This document shows, in pieces, positions 11,680 to 23,010 of a stretch of 64,000 nt of DNA. This DNA is from Combretum micranthum (lineage: Eukaryota; Streptophyta; Magnoliopsida; Myrtales; Combretaceae), in the NCBI GenBank assembly GCA_024138025.1, contig JAMXBD010000425.1, forward strand, positions 682,001 to 746,000. Reading direction: 5' to 3'. The notes beneath the pieces are model-generated. The model made no database searches. It had not been told where the DNA came from and was given only the letters and a program-made list of their open reading frames with translations. A program made the position numbers and the translations under genes. Each line of letters begins with the position of its first letter. Positions within the stretch are counted from its first letter, which is position 1.

Positions 11680-12725
11680 ATGCCTCCAAGAACAGCCCAG
11701 GAGCATATACCACCTGCTCCACCAGCGTTTGATGAGTCTCTATTCCCCTCTAAGAAGCATTCAGACAGATATGCCTTGTTCAGTGACCTTCCTATTAATG
11801 TGGGTAGAAATTATAATGTTGATGTCTTATAGTACTTTAAAATTCCTCAAATGGCCGAAGTTGTCTTGAATGATATATTGGATACAATGAGATTTCTTAT
11901 TGAAGTAAATGAGGAATCTTTTATATTGTTTTACTATAATATAATTGATTATCTCGAGGATGATGGAAGATTGGGCCTTGGGATGGAGTGTGGTTTTAAT
12001 AGCTTAAATTTTATGAAACCTATTTTATATTCATATTTATATAGTAGGAATCTTAAGATCCCACACCATGACATCTGTGGCCTAATTGGGGTAGATGATG
12101 ATGGAGTTAGGATGCCTAGTACATTTGATAGGGCTCGGTACAATGAGGAGTTGTTCATTGTGTCTGATATGGATCCAAATTGGTGTGAACAACACCATTT
12201 ATATTCTTCCCAATAGTCTCTTTAGCATTAGGATATGCATCAATTCTTGACATATAATTATGTCCCACGCGAGGGATAACAGACTAAGGTGACACAACAA
12301 GACTTATGGCTTATGGTTCATATTTTCAGAGGAGATCAGATTCATTTCTTTGATTTAATGTTTAGAACCTTCAAGAAAGTGACCAATAAACCTGCTCAGG
12401 CTGTCTTAAGAGGAAGTAGGTTAGTTACTTAGTTACTAAGGAACAAAGGTATAGAGTTTCGCTTTGAAACACGTCTTGTTCAAGTTCTTACCTTCTCCTT
12501 CAATACCATTAGCTTAGGGACTTAGAAGAGGCAAGATGGAATATTGATCAAAATGAAGCCCTTGGAGCCTTTGGTTGGAGGTGATGCTCTGCTTCCTGGT
12601 TCTGGCTTAAACACAGATTTTGATGATGATGATTAGTCTTCAGCTCCACCTTTTGGTACTTTAGTTCCCAATTCCTCTGTTTCATCTTTTCAAGAGCTTA
12701 GAGATCATGCTGGGATCCAGATTTG
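11680..12725 (+). pseudogene. Extra ORF between pol and 3' LTR of Sirevirus element
   Basis: Begins MPPRTAQEHIPPAPPAF at 11680 and runs with few interruptions: a stop at 11830, then an open stretch through 12213, then further stops. The product would be a soluble-looking protein of about 340 residues, with an acidic middle and an acidic tail (GLNTDFDDDD near 12605-12635). The position after RNase H and before the polypurine tract is where Sireviruses carry an additional, sometimes called envelope-like, ORF. I see no signal peptide and no convincing membrane segment, so I do not assign an envelope function. It is far less eroded than pol. Confidence 0.55.
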
Positions 12726-13160
12726 ATACTATTGATCATTAGATTTTTTATCTTTGCTTAGATTTCCAGACTTTCAATTATGATGTGAGAGGCTTCATGG
12801 ATCATATCTATTCTACTCATCCTCGTCCACCTCCTCCTTCTTAATCTTTCTTTCAATATAATTGGACCTCTATGTGACTTTTTATGTTGGTATAATCCAT
12901 TCCTTTATTGGATGTCTTACATAGATGCTTACTCTAGTTGTTTCTCCTTATTCTCTTTGCTCCCTATACTATATAAATATTTTTTGTGAGGTCAAAGGGG
13001 GAGAAATAATGGTGTAATCAAAAGAAAGAAATAATGGTATAAATGAGTAATTAAGGGGGAGAAAAATTGCATGCTTAATGGATTATTCTTAAATTATTTA
13101 ATCTAACATTGTGGGGGAGAAAATAACAAATTGCTTTTACATAACTGTTTACCCTCATCA

Positions 13161-13173
13161 AAATGGGGGAGAT
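13161..13173 (+). promoter_or_regulatory. Polypurine tract of Sirevirus element
   Basis: AAATGGGGGAGAT directly precedes TGTTAAG, the 3' LTR start. The purine tract primes plus-strand synthesis in LTR retroelements. Several further 'gggggaga' copies lie at 13000-13115, as is usual in this 3' region. Confidence 0.85.
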
Positions 13174-14063
13174 TGTTAAGATGAATTATTTTAAATGTGA
13201 TTTTGATGAAAGCAAAAGTTATGAAAATATATTTGATAATATTATAAAGAAATATGAATATAGAAATCTGCCATGCGTGTGTATGTGTGTCCTATGTTTA
13301 TGCTTGTAAGCATAGCACTGGAGAGCCGATCTAGTGAATTCAAGAATAGAGGCAGTCGAGTTTAAGATTTGAGGTGTGATAAAGGTGCGAAGAAGAATAA
13401 TTTGAGGTATGATATGTGAGAACCTTGGATTGGCGAGCCGGTAAGACTATGGACCAGTAAGCCGCTGGTCAATTAATTCGATCATTGCGTACATTAATTG
13501 TCATCATCTGATATCTCCAACGAGCATTTAATTTTTTGAAGATTATAAATACTCTTTGCTTTGGAGATTCAAATTATTAATTGACAACTTTTGAAAGCCT
13601 TCATTTACAAATAAACAAATCAATTTTTCTTATCTAATTTTTTTTCTTTTGTTCATAATTTGTAAATTCTAAGTTAGAGAGAGAAATTCATTATAGTACT
13701 CTATCCTTACACTTGTAAATTTATAAAAGAGCATATAGAGAGTGAAGGAAATATTCATTTCCTAAAGTGCTGTGACTTGTGTATTGCTTAACTTGGGCAC
13801 GTATTTTTAGTGATCAATAAAGTAATTGTGAAGTCCTTATTTAAAGGCATTTGTAGATCGTGGAGAGTAGGAAATGGGCTGAATCCATGTTAAATCTCAA
13901 CTAAATTTTTATATCCCTTTCTCTTTTATTTTCTATATCATAATTTGTTTTATTATATCCATTGCTGTCAAAGCTTGATCTAATCCATTGCATGAAAAAT
14001 AATTGTTTGTGCTCTTTAAGTCAAATACTCAATTTATCCCCCCTTCCCTCTTAGTATTTAATA
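13174..14063 (+). repeat. 3' LTR of Sirevirus element (about 890 bp)
   Basis: Starts TGTTAAGATG right after the polypurine tract. The right end is placed after 'ccccccttccctcttagtatttaata', the usual copia LTR terminus in which the final ACA appears changed to ATA. A reverse-strand copia gag begins within a few bases of this point, consistent with a boundary. The 5' LTR is not in the window (the element starts left of 1). Start is firm; the end is inferred. Confidence 0.7.
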
Positions 14064-14064
14064 G

Positions 14065-14790
14065 TGTGTTTAAAAAAAAAACATAAACATTCTTTTCCCT
14101 AGACATCAAAATAGCAACTTGTTTCTGTTTCTTTACTTGTGAAACTAAGTAAAAGGCACGACTAACACTTGCAAGCGGATCAACTGACAATATCTTATTG
14201 CGAACATATTCATATACATCCGACAACCCCATAATAAATTGCATAAGTTTCCTTGAGATTCAAACTCAAACAACCTATCTATCAAGTCACATGTGCAATA
14301 GTTTAATCTACCATTTGTATACATTGGATAAGGGTTCGATGATTTCCTAACATCTCTTCAAGTGATTATAATACGTAGTGACACTCTGATTTCCTTACCT
14401 AATATTTGACATCTCATGTTGCAATTAAAAAATCAAAGGACCTTCAACTTGTCCATATGGATCATTTAATTCTTTCCATAACTCAAACGAAGACTATGCA
14501 CACAGGAAGCTTTGTGAGATTTCACTACTCATGGAGTTTAACAACCAGCATCTTACCATATTATCACAAGTATTCCATTTAACCAAATCTATAGAATTCT
14601 CTTTTGGTTTACTAATTATTCCATCAATAAAACCTAATTTGAATTTAGTACATAATACAATTCAAATGGATGTAGTCCAGGTGATAAAATTGATTCCATT
14701 AGACATGAAATTTCCTAATATCTTTTCGGGTGTATCTAATCTAGAGAGATACAGTGGATCAACATTCATAGAAAGATCCATTTCAATTAG
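14065..14790 (-). pseudogene. Copia gag remnant of a second, older element
   Basis: On the minus strand the text runs from MDLSMNVDP (about 14788) through a KLGFIDG motif, WLLNSMS (near 14540), an ELW motif, and LMQFIMGLSDVYEYVRNKIL (about 14245-14185), then VSQVKKQKQVA. These are the classic N-terminal landmarks of plant copia gag. Several stops and frameshifts are present. It is cut off at its C-terminal side where the Sirevirus LTR begins, implying that the Sirevirus jumped into this element. Its primer site and LTR lie just upstream on the same strand (14855-15179). Confidence 0.85.
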
Positions 14791-14854
14791 ATAATAGGTA
14801 GAAACCCTAGACGAAATCACAAACAAGAAAAAAAATGTCAACAGTCATTACCTT

Positions 14855-14867
14855 AAAGCTCTAATAC
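14855..14867 (-). promoter_or_regulatory. Primer binding site (initiator tRNA-Met type)
   Basis: The minus strand reads TGGTATTAGAGCT, one mismatch from the standard copia primer site TGGTATCAGAGC. It sits 2 nt from the LTR edge and just upstream of the gag relic on the same strand. Confidence 0.85.
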
Positions 14868-14869
14868 CA

Positions 14870-15179
14870 TATGTAGATACCTGATCAGTTTCTAATGTGG
14901 TAACTGGGAAATAATTTTTACTCTGCATATACATGATCTCAACTTCGTAGGAAATCCAAGGATGAATGAAGAAGAACATAAAGTATACTATGTATTGAGA
15001 GAATAGAGTAAAACCTTACAACTGAAGCAGTAAGAACTATTTATACATCAGTTAAAAACAACTAACTAAGCATAGCATATGATCTTATTGTACATTTGAA
15101 CAAACAAGATGATGCCCCATCAGATAGTAAATAAATAAAGAGTAATCTTCACATATAGCATTCAGCTATGTGATCTACT
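14870..15179 (-). repeat. 5' LTR of the older minus-strand copia element
   Basis: The + strand starts TGTAGATACC beside the primer site. A TATA box lies at 15038-15046 on the minus strand (GTATAAATA). The outer end is placed at 'gatctact', read as a decayed inverted match of TGTAGAT. About 310 bp is a normal size for this copia class. The left edge is firm, the right edge tentative. Confidence 0.6.
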
Positions 15180-15239
15180 TCTAGCCAATGGTTCAACACC
15201 TTAGATATTGTTTTTCTTTTAGTTTTTCCTTGTAATTTT

Positions 15240-16823
15240 GCTTGAACTTGGCTACCAGCCATTCCTTTTATGTTGTGATGACCTTTACACTTTATTTTGT
15301 TGAACTCTTCACTCATATTGTAATGTTTTTCTACTATCTCTCACATGGTTCACTGAGTCTTAGTCAATTTGTTGGTTATGCTATGATTGTTATAACTAAT
15401 GTGTGTATTGTATTTTCTTTTTTGGCTACCATGTGGGGTTGATATTCCTTGAAACATGATGGTGTATGGTTGTTGCTTAGATGTTTATAATTCTCATTTG
15501 TTGGCTAGTTATGGTGTTTACTCTTTGTGTATCGTGATATATATCTTGTCTTAAGTTGATACTCTTTCAATTTTTCTCCTCAACTCTTCTTTCCATTGAT
15601 TGTCTGGTTCTCATGAGCTATTTTTATGAGGCCAAAGGGGTAGAAGATTTGAGTTTGTAGAATATGGTCAAATCATTTTATAAAACATGCATACATACTA
15701 TTCTTACTTAAGATGAACATAAATGTTCTATTAGGATTATTCATTCATTTTGTCTCTCAACTTAGTACTCTTAAGACTAAGCAACTCTCTTTGAACCTAT
15801 TTGCAAATCTATCTTCAAACATTAGATGTTTAATTTTGTGTTTTTGTGTGTGTGTTGGGGTAGTGGTGGGACGTTACTAAATTGAAGAAGAGCATGTTTT
15901 GTCTTCATTAAAAATGAGAAGATTGTTGAACCTGGTAAGTTCAACTTGTATTTGATGAGAACAAACTAAATGTTGTTTGAGTAAATGTTTTGTCAAATTG
16001 AATTTAACTTGACATAATCCAAACTTGAAGTGAGTGGTTTAGTGAATAAAACTTTTGTTTGTTGTCCATATTTGTGAGTGGAGCTTGTTGCAGTGTAACT
16101 AGCATCCAAACAATAACTCTTCTTCATTAAGACATATGATTCAGATGCTAAATATAATCAAATCAATTGATCATGTTCTCTAGCAAGTGTCCAAATGCCA
16201 ACTGTTTGTAAACATGATTTGAACATATGTTCATGGGAAAATAGAGGCAGTGTTCGAATGATAGGGTATAACGTCCATATGCCATCTATGTTTCCTTAAG
16301 ATCAAAACCTTTTGATTGAATTGAAAGCAATGTAGCATCCAGATGACGAGGTGTGATGTCTTGACACTATGGTGGTCCAAAACTTGTGTTTTAATATTTT
16401 TCAAGTAGCTTTGAGGGTGTGAAAGATCATGACGTGTTGACACAAAAGATCCGTAGATAGCATCTAGACATTAGCTTTACCAACTGTTAGAGTCATTTAA
16501 TGTAGGAGGGAAAGTGTCCAAATTTGAGCAACACCTTGATCTTTTCCAACAGTTATAAATACCTTATGTTCAACAAATTATAATAACTTTTAGAGAACTA
16601 TTATATGCAAACAAATAAGTATATCAATCCTCTTGATTACTTTTGTCTATTGCTCTTTAATTTGCAGTGTTTCTTAAGGGAGAAATTAAAATAGTGCTTG
16701 TGTTTGTCTACTTGAGAATTGTAACAGAACACAACATTTATGAGCTTGTTGTTGTTTTAATATGTAAATCTTGTGCAGCTCCAAGATATTATCACTTGAA
16801 GTTTTGTCATAATCATATCTTAG
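15240..16823 (+). repeat. Remnant of another copia element: 3' internal region plus LTR
   Basis: The stretch 15625-15650 (gaggccaaaggggtagaag) resembles the 3' region of the neighbouring Sirevirus (12990-13010). A purine-rich 'aaaaatgagaagat' is followed by TGTTGAACC at 15925, the expected polypurine tract and LTR start. The LTR probably runs to about 16820, but I could not find a convincing right terminus. No coding domain survives. Confidence 0.45.
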
Positions 16824-17107
16824 GCATTTTTTAAAGTTGATACCAACTATCATTTACTTTGGGGGGCGGCTAGCAAATGGCACAAAATTTTGATGGTGGC
16901 CACATGTCACCCCAAGGGGTTAAATCATCATCACCGTTAGAACTTGAAAAATGAAAGAGCAGAGTGCATTTTTTAAAGTTGATACCAACCATCCTTTACT
17001 TCTGGGGCGGCTAGCAAATGTCACAAAATTTTGATGGTGGCCACATGTCACCCCAAGGGTTTAAACCGTCATCACCGTTAGAACTTGAAAAATGAAAGAG
17101 CAAAATG
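16824..17107 (+). repeat. Two-copy 142-bp tandem duplication
   Basis: Copy 1 is 16824-16965 and copy 2 is 16966-17107. Both begin 'gcattttttaaagttgatacc' in outline and contain 'ggggcggctagcaaatg', 'ttttgatggtggccacatgtcaccccaagg' and end 'gaaaaatgaaagagc'. About ten differences between copies imply moderate age. It lies directly after a copia LTR remnant. No coding potential is apparent. Confidence 0.92.
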
Positions 17108-19441
17108 GCTTGAAAGTTCATCGGATTGCATGATCTAATTGTAACATGCTCTTGTTGACCGTTGAGACCATGAGCGACCCCACAGGCGGCTGGCAACAAC
17201 TTCAATAATTGCTTTGTTTGCTATGCATTTTTCCTTTTTAATTTTTTCATCTTTTGGATTTTCTTTAATTTGTTTGTATTATATATATAATTATATTCAA
17301 TAATTGTCACGTCGATTTCCATGTTCACAACAAGTTACATATAAACAACTGTGCTAACCGGGAAAACAGTGTTAATTTTTGAAAAATCTCATTGTTTTTA
17401 TGAAGAATGAAAAAATTAGGTAGAAGGAAAATAGAGGAAAGAATGAGAGCGAAAATAAAATGGGAGGAAAAATTATAAATTCTCTTGTTTAGATAAGAAG
17501 GGAAAGGAAGTAGAATTAAAGTTAGTAACATAATTTTTTTTTTTTTTTTACATTTTGTTAAAATACCATAGTCTTTATATTTTTATAATATGCATTTGCT
17601 TTAAGGGTAAGATTGCCATTTTTTTTTTAAATTTTTCTCTAAGTTATCTCCAAATTGGAGATAATTGTTTTTGATGGGTTCAAAAGAATTTTTTTTTCTC
17701 AAATCTTTCCCTTCCCTTTCTTTCTTTCAACTCAAACATAGTTTAAAAGTTTATAGAATTTTCAAAGCTTTTGGATGATTCCCATTACCTATCCTCCATT
17801 ATTTGTCATTAAGAGAGGACAAATGAAAATAAAACAGAGGGGAAAAAATAATTTAATGCTAAGCGAAACAGATATGCATTTTCTTTTCCTCCTTTAATGG
17901 ATAAAGGCCAATATATTGTCCCAATGATTAGCTTATTTTGTCTACTATCATTAAAAGACTCAAGGAGCTAGGTAAGATAAAATTGGAAAGGCATTTGGAG
18001 GAATATTGGGAAACCATAAAATTTCTCTTCTTAAGTGCTTGATAAAATATTACACTTACATTTTAAAAGTATATTAGGAGCTTCTATGATCTCATCGACG
18101 AGATCATCCATGTAAATAATTAACTGTTAAAATAAATATAATAATTAGAATATTAATTATTTTAGTAGTTTGATCACGATTGAAGATGATGTATGTCATT
18201 AAATTATTGACGGGACAAATCCTAGTAAAATTAATAACAGGACCATAAAGTTTCCTGCGTTGATTATAGACTATGTTTAAGAAAATCTTAATATATATCT
18301 TAGAAAATTCAAATTGTTCAAAATTATAAATGGGAGAGAGGTGATGTTATTAAAATAGAAACAGAAAAGACCTATTGTATATAATTACTGATTTATCTAT
18401 ACTACTAAATTTTGCGTCACATTTGATGTTATACCGTTTAAATATTTAATTTTTATCAATAAATTTATTCATTCTTTCCAATTAAAAGTGTGTAATTTAC
18501 TTAAAAACAGTTAAAATGCTAATATAACAATTTCTATTTTAACATATCTCGCTGATTTTTTTTATAATTTTATTATAAGCACATATGTGACAGATATATG
18601 TATTGATCTAGTAATAATTTAGTAGGGGAGCAAACTATACTAAAAGTGCTAGCAGTAGGATCTGCTGACAGTACACTGCTTTCATGTTTGACCATAAAAT
18701 AATAAAGAAACCTAATCTCTCATCAGTCGTGATGTTATTGCATAGAAATAAAATAATTAATCATAAGTGGCAAATCTCCATTATTCAATGAATAAAAATA
18801 CTGTTTTCCTGTGCGGATAAAGCATGCTCGATTATTTTCATCAACATACCTGTAAAATAATCAGTCGAAAATACAAAATGATTAAAATATACCATAGAGT
18901 TATCAACGTGCACATGCTGATTGCTATGGCGTACGATCTTTCCCCATTTAATCCGATCTGGGTATCCAGGGGATACTATTGGCAGATAAGTGGGCTGCAC
19001 AAAGATTTAAAGAAAAAAGGATGAAATTTATTATACTTGCGTATATCCTGTCTATTATATTTAAACTAATCTATTACATATAAGTAGTGCTAAAAATTTG
19101 TGTTAACATATCGTATTTTATAATTGTGTTTAAATAGGTCTATATCTATAAAATCTCAATTGGGAGCCCACTTATTTATATTGTATCTCATGTGTCCTAT
19201 GCCAACCCGTTTATTGATAAATAAAAAATATAATAATAATATAGATTCCTTTGGAATTTAAATCTTTTGTATTACCCTAAAAAGTTAATATTTTAAAATA
19301 GTTATTATCCTTAGTACACAGTTAACGAAATATTATATGATATATTACTTATATATAATTAAAAAAGAAATTATAATTTGTGACTTAATATGTTGTTAAA
19401 TAAGTGTGATATTGGCGAATAATAATTGATAGTTACAAAAA
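17108..19441. other. AT-rich intergenic sequence, nothing recognised
   Basis: Low-complexity A/T runs (17530-17550, 17625-17640) and short chance ORFs only. No intron-exon pattern, transposon terminus or RNA gene was found. It forms the left flank of the gene-capturing retroelement. Confidence 0.6.
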
Positions 19442-19446
19442 AAAGG
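19442..19446. repeat. Target-site duplication AAAGG (left)
   Basis: Identical to 30628-30632, directly outside the two LTRs. This marks the element between as a single insertion. Confidence 0.9.
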
Positions 19447-20099
19447 TGTGTGTGTAAGGAATCGGAATGCAACGATCACGTGCATGTCGTGTAACTATCG
19501 CGCTACGCGTGACCTAGGGAAACAACACGTGATAGGATGATCAAGAGAGAATCGCGTAGGGAGGAGGAGTAGGCAATCTCAATAGGCTCTAACACACGTG
19601 TGACAGGTAAGGGAGCTAAATAGCATCAACCTCACTGAGTACTATGGATTCGTGTATGTTCTTGAGTAAATTAAGTGTTTGATTCACCAAGACGGAAATC
19701 CGGCAGCACGACGGCGTTCGTCCTAGATTTCACCTTGTCCAAATGATGTAAGGACTAAGGTATTTATAGAGAATCTGGCCGTCGATATCATCCGTCAGAT
19801 GAGACAGACAACCGACGGCCAGGATGAGTCCCTCTCATTATGGATATGAATATGGGCTCCCTTATGGACCCAAGCCCATCAAGGCCTTCATTGTAATGTG
19901 TGTGAGCCAATTTGAGAAAGGTTGGAATTGGGCAGGCCAATTCCAACGGGCCCTACTCCAAGCCTTCCATGCCAAAACTCCCATGATCATCCCAATTGGA
20001 TTGGGCCTAACTCTTTAAGCCCTGTCACATTAGCCCAAAGAGTTAAATCCAAATAATAATTAGGCTCAAGGCCTTTGTAATCAGATTTGTACATCTACA
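19447..20099 (-). repeat. 3' LTR of gene-capturing element (653 bp)
   Basis: The + strand reads TGTGTGTGTAAGG to ACATCTACA; read on the minus strand it starts TGTAGATGT and ends ACACACACA, so it has TG...CA ends. It matches 29976-30627 with 6 substitutions and a 1-nt indel that I can see. A TATA box is at 19761-19770 on the minus strand. Confidence 0.93.
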
Positions 20100-20110
20100 T
20101 TTTGCCCCCT
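20100..20110 (-). promoter_or_regulatory. Polypurine tract of gene-capturing element
   Basis: The minus strand reads AGGGGGCAAAA immediately before the 3' LTR start TGTAGATG. This fixes the element's orientation together with the primer site at the other end. Confidence 0.85.
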
Positions 20111-21000
20111 GACCAAAGTCCTTCGGGTTTCATCGGAGGGGTTTGGGCATTATTGTAAGCCCTTTCGAATAACCAAAGTCTTGTCCAGCGCATATGCGCT
20201 ATAACTTAGCTGCACTGCTGCTTGATGTGTTAACTCCTTAAGAATTCGTGATATGAAAGTTTGATGTAACAATGTCAAACAGTTGAATCTTCTCAGGGTA
20301 TATTCTTGCAATATTGCTTGCCCATGCAAGTCGCCTTAAATCCAAATTTTATTGTCACTAAGACGGCAATATATGCATATTGACAATTTCCTTTGATGGA
20401 TGGTCTTCCTCGCGTGTGCTAATTTATCTTGTGTGTTTGATTTACATAAATGATTTATCGCGATAAGTTGATTTTGTCTTCACTTCCAAATACCTCAGTC
20501 ATAATTTGACTTGTCATCATCCTTCGAACCAAAATTTCAACACAAGAATGTGTAAATAACTCCATTTGCCATTTCAGCATGTTCAATACACCTCTTACAC
20601 TTTCAGTCCTTTTTCAACATCTAGCTCGTTTCTCTTCATCATTTCAATGATAAATAGCCTCACACTTATTTAATATTTCCAAAGTAATGGACGTGTCATG
20701 CCTATGATCGACCTTGTCGTACTTTCATTGTGATAACGATGATTACATAATTAAGATTTCGGCACAATGCTTTCCATATCTTGTTGCTTGTCGTAATTCT
20801 AAAACTTCAAATATATACCAAACTTGATTGACTTATATAAAGACAAAGTCTGTATTTGAGTTCATTACCAAAGTCAGACACTCAAACGAAGCCCATATCA
20901 TGCTCATGAAATTTTCTTAGATTTAACCTCAGGTAGTCCTATGTTAAATCTTGACCACACAAGTCAAGCAACATTCAGTCGGTTCATTGCTGGTAGGCTT
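20111..21000 (-). other. 3' non-coding region of gene-capturing element
   Basis: No open frame or recognisable domain is seen. Sequence near 20120-20200 is moderately GC-rich beside the polypurine tract; the rest is mixed. It lies between the polypurine tract and the first captured-looking segment. Confidence 0.5.
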
Positions 21001-21006
21001 AACAAG

Positions 21007-21080
21007 TGATTGCATAGCGCAGTGGATTAGCGCGTTTGACTTCGGACCAAAAGGTCACACGTCCAATCCAGGGCAGAGGT
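21007..21080 (+). tRNA. tRNA-Arg(TCG)-like sequence, probable pseudogene or SINE head
   Basis: An A-box-like TAGCGCAGTGG (21015-21025), an anticodon arm TTTGA-CTTCGGA-CCAAA with TCG in the anticodon position, and a decayed B-box-like GTCCAATCC (21061-21069) occur with the right spacing. The T arm and acceptor stem do not pair properly, so it is unlikely to be a working tRNA. It may be a tRNA pseudogene or the head of a SINE carried with the neighbouring gene fragments. Confidence 0.5.
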
Positions 21081-21479
21081 AAAATGGAATTTTCCTTTTT
21101 GTTAAATGCACTCATCACACACACATAATCCCTGCCCATCTTCCATTTCTCAACTGCATGAACTGCGTAGAACGCTTCCAAATTTTTTTTTATACATATA
21201 TCAGAACAAGGACATGGTACAATTTTATACCATGGACAGATATCGAAATTTGATTCGCCTCCGATACAAAAGAACACATCCCATTCTCTTCAAAATATTT
21301 CCAGCTTCGCGTTTTTGCAGCTTCAAATTTTTATTTTTATTTTTATTTTTACTTTTATTTTTATTTATTTTTTTTTTAAACCATAGCTTTCTTGCAGCTT
21401 GCTTTCCTTTTCTTCTTTCTTATTTCATTTCCACATTCTATTTAGCCGAAAACGTCAAGACTTGATTTGGAGGACCACC

Positions 21480-21925
21480 TCGTCGACGCCACTTAAACCC
21501 TAATCCTAACTCCAATGCTTTCCTCTACCACCAACCTCTTCTTCTTATCTTACCCCATGCCTCTTGAGATACCAGAGATATCATTGACAAGAAATCCTTT
21601 TCCTTAGTCCCTAAAGCCTTCCACCACATCGAATCTCGCCACCGCAAGTCACTCAAACTCCTCCATTCCGACCACCTCCCTTCCGCCCTCCGCCGCTACC
21701 CAAACCTTATTGCCTTCGCCACTAGGTGCCTAAACCTGGTGGAGCTAGACCTCTCGAATGCGACGGAGATGAGGGATGCTGGTGCGGCAGCGATTGCGGA
21801 GGCCAAGAATCTGCAAAGGCTGTGGTTAGGGAGGTGTAAGCTGGTGACGGATATGGGTGTTGGTTGTAATGCTTCGAGCCGGTGCCAGGATGGGTCTCAC
21901 CGTGTGCCGTACTTGGGCTTTTAAT
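21480..21925 (+). pseudogene. F-box/LRR (FBL3-like) gene fragment
   Basis: Frames on the + strand give KSFSLVPKAFHHIESRHRKSL (the end of an F-box-like region, about 21591-21653), then LRRYPN, and after a visible internal deletion CLNLVELDLSNATEMRDAG and [14 protein letters not shown] (about 21723-21867). This matches the start of plant FBL3-type F-box/leucine-rich-repeat proteins, which act in SCF ubiquitin ligases, but part of the first repeats is missing. A stop lies near 21573 and the match ends near 21867 in unrelated sequence. The strand is opposite to the retroelement that carries it. Family identification is from memory of the motif pattern and needs a search. Confidence 0.75.
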
Positions 21926-22109
21926 GATGGTGATTACAATGCCCTCCAGGTTGCTACTGCTCGGATAACTCTTCCCAATCACGGCTCATGGTGCAAAACG
22001 CCGATGTTATCCCAATGCGTGAAAACCAACATGTTCCTGAATCCGGTCTGATTTAGTTTAGATGTAATAACTCGCCCGCAAGTCGTTTGATAAAATGCTT
22101 CGGCATGCT

Positions 22110-22321
22110 AGAAGCGACTTTTAAAGCATGGAGCTGGACTATAAGAGACTTGTGTGCCAATGGAAGACACACTGAAGCTGTTCGATTTTTCTTGAAAAGC
22201 TTCAATCTTTCGTAGCTTTCAAACCCAACCACCTGGTGGTTTCAGCTATGCTCAAATCATGTACTGCCCCTTCTGACCAAAACAACTACTTGGGTCGGTC
22301 CTTCCATGCCTCCCTTTTGAT

Positions 22322-22325
<4 letters not shown>
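22110..22325 (+). pseudogene. PPR protein gene, N-terminal fragment
   Basis: In one frame WTIRDLCANGRHTEAVRFFLK (about 22132-22194) and, after a frameshift, FKPNHLVVSAMLKSC and YLGRSFHASLL (22215-22320). This is the usual beginning of a plant PLS-class pentatricopeptide repeat protein (organellar RNA processing). The fragment stops before a TA run and T tracts (22324-22414). The C-terminal portion of a PPR protein follows at 22655, so it may be one gene with its middle lost. Confidence 0.65.
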
Positions 22326-22353
<28 letters not shown>

Positions 22354-22654
22354 GTAAGACATAATTTGCTCTATTCCATTGCTTTTTGCTCTGCTTCTTC
22401 TTTTTTTTTTTTTTTTGATGCGCTCTTAAAGACACCTCAGGTAGTTGCCTGTGCAGATGATATAGCCATCTGGATGAAAAAATATATATCATTGCGGGGC
22501 CACGAATTTTCTTATTAAGTAAGATGACAACTGCATTTGATGGTTGCTTCTAGACATTCATCCAATGGGTTTTGTACGAAATGAGCTGAAAGCAGCAACT
22601 TGCTGCACGAGCTTCTAATCCATTATATAGATAGAATGCCAAACCTGTCGGCTC

Positions 22655-23010
22655 TTTCAGTTGGTGGATGGTTGATTTGTTGATAAGATCCTATGGCATT
22701 GTTCCCGGTAAGGATCACTATGCACGTATGGTTGATTTGTTGTGTCGAACTGGGAAGTTCTCTGAAGCAAATGAGTTGTTTGAATCAATGCCCTTCACTC
22801 CAGGTGCCCCAGTATGGGAGGCATTTCTTGCAGGATGCCGGCTTCATCACAATATTGATTTAGGAATTCATGCTGCAGAAAAACTTTTTGAATTGAATCC
22901 GCAACATGATGGAACTTACGTGCTCTTGTCTAATATGTATGCGAATCTAGGTCATTGGGATCGGGTTCTTGAGATACGGAAGATGATGATGGAACATTTC
23001 ATGGAGTCGG
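22655..23010 (+). pseudogene. PPR protein gene, C-terminal (E-type) fragment
   Basis: An open frame of about 120 codons contains VPGKDHYARMVDLLCRTGKF, PGAPVWEAFLAGCRLHHNIDLG, AAEKLFELNPQHDGTYVLLS and NMYANLGHWDRVLEIRKMM: the final P/L/S repeats and E motif of a PLS-class pentatricopeptide repeat protein. There is no proper start, and it runs into unrelated sequence after KMM at about 22990. No intron is visible, but most PPR genes lack introns. It is one of at least three gene fragments inside the retroelement. Confidence 0.85.

Noticed and set aside
19824..20018. 64-codon frame repeated identically at 30352-30546
   Set aside because: It lies in the LTRs, antisense to the element's transcription, and its duplication is explained by LTR identity.
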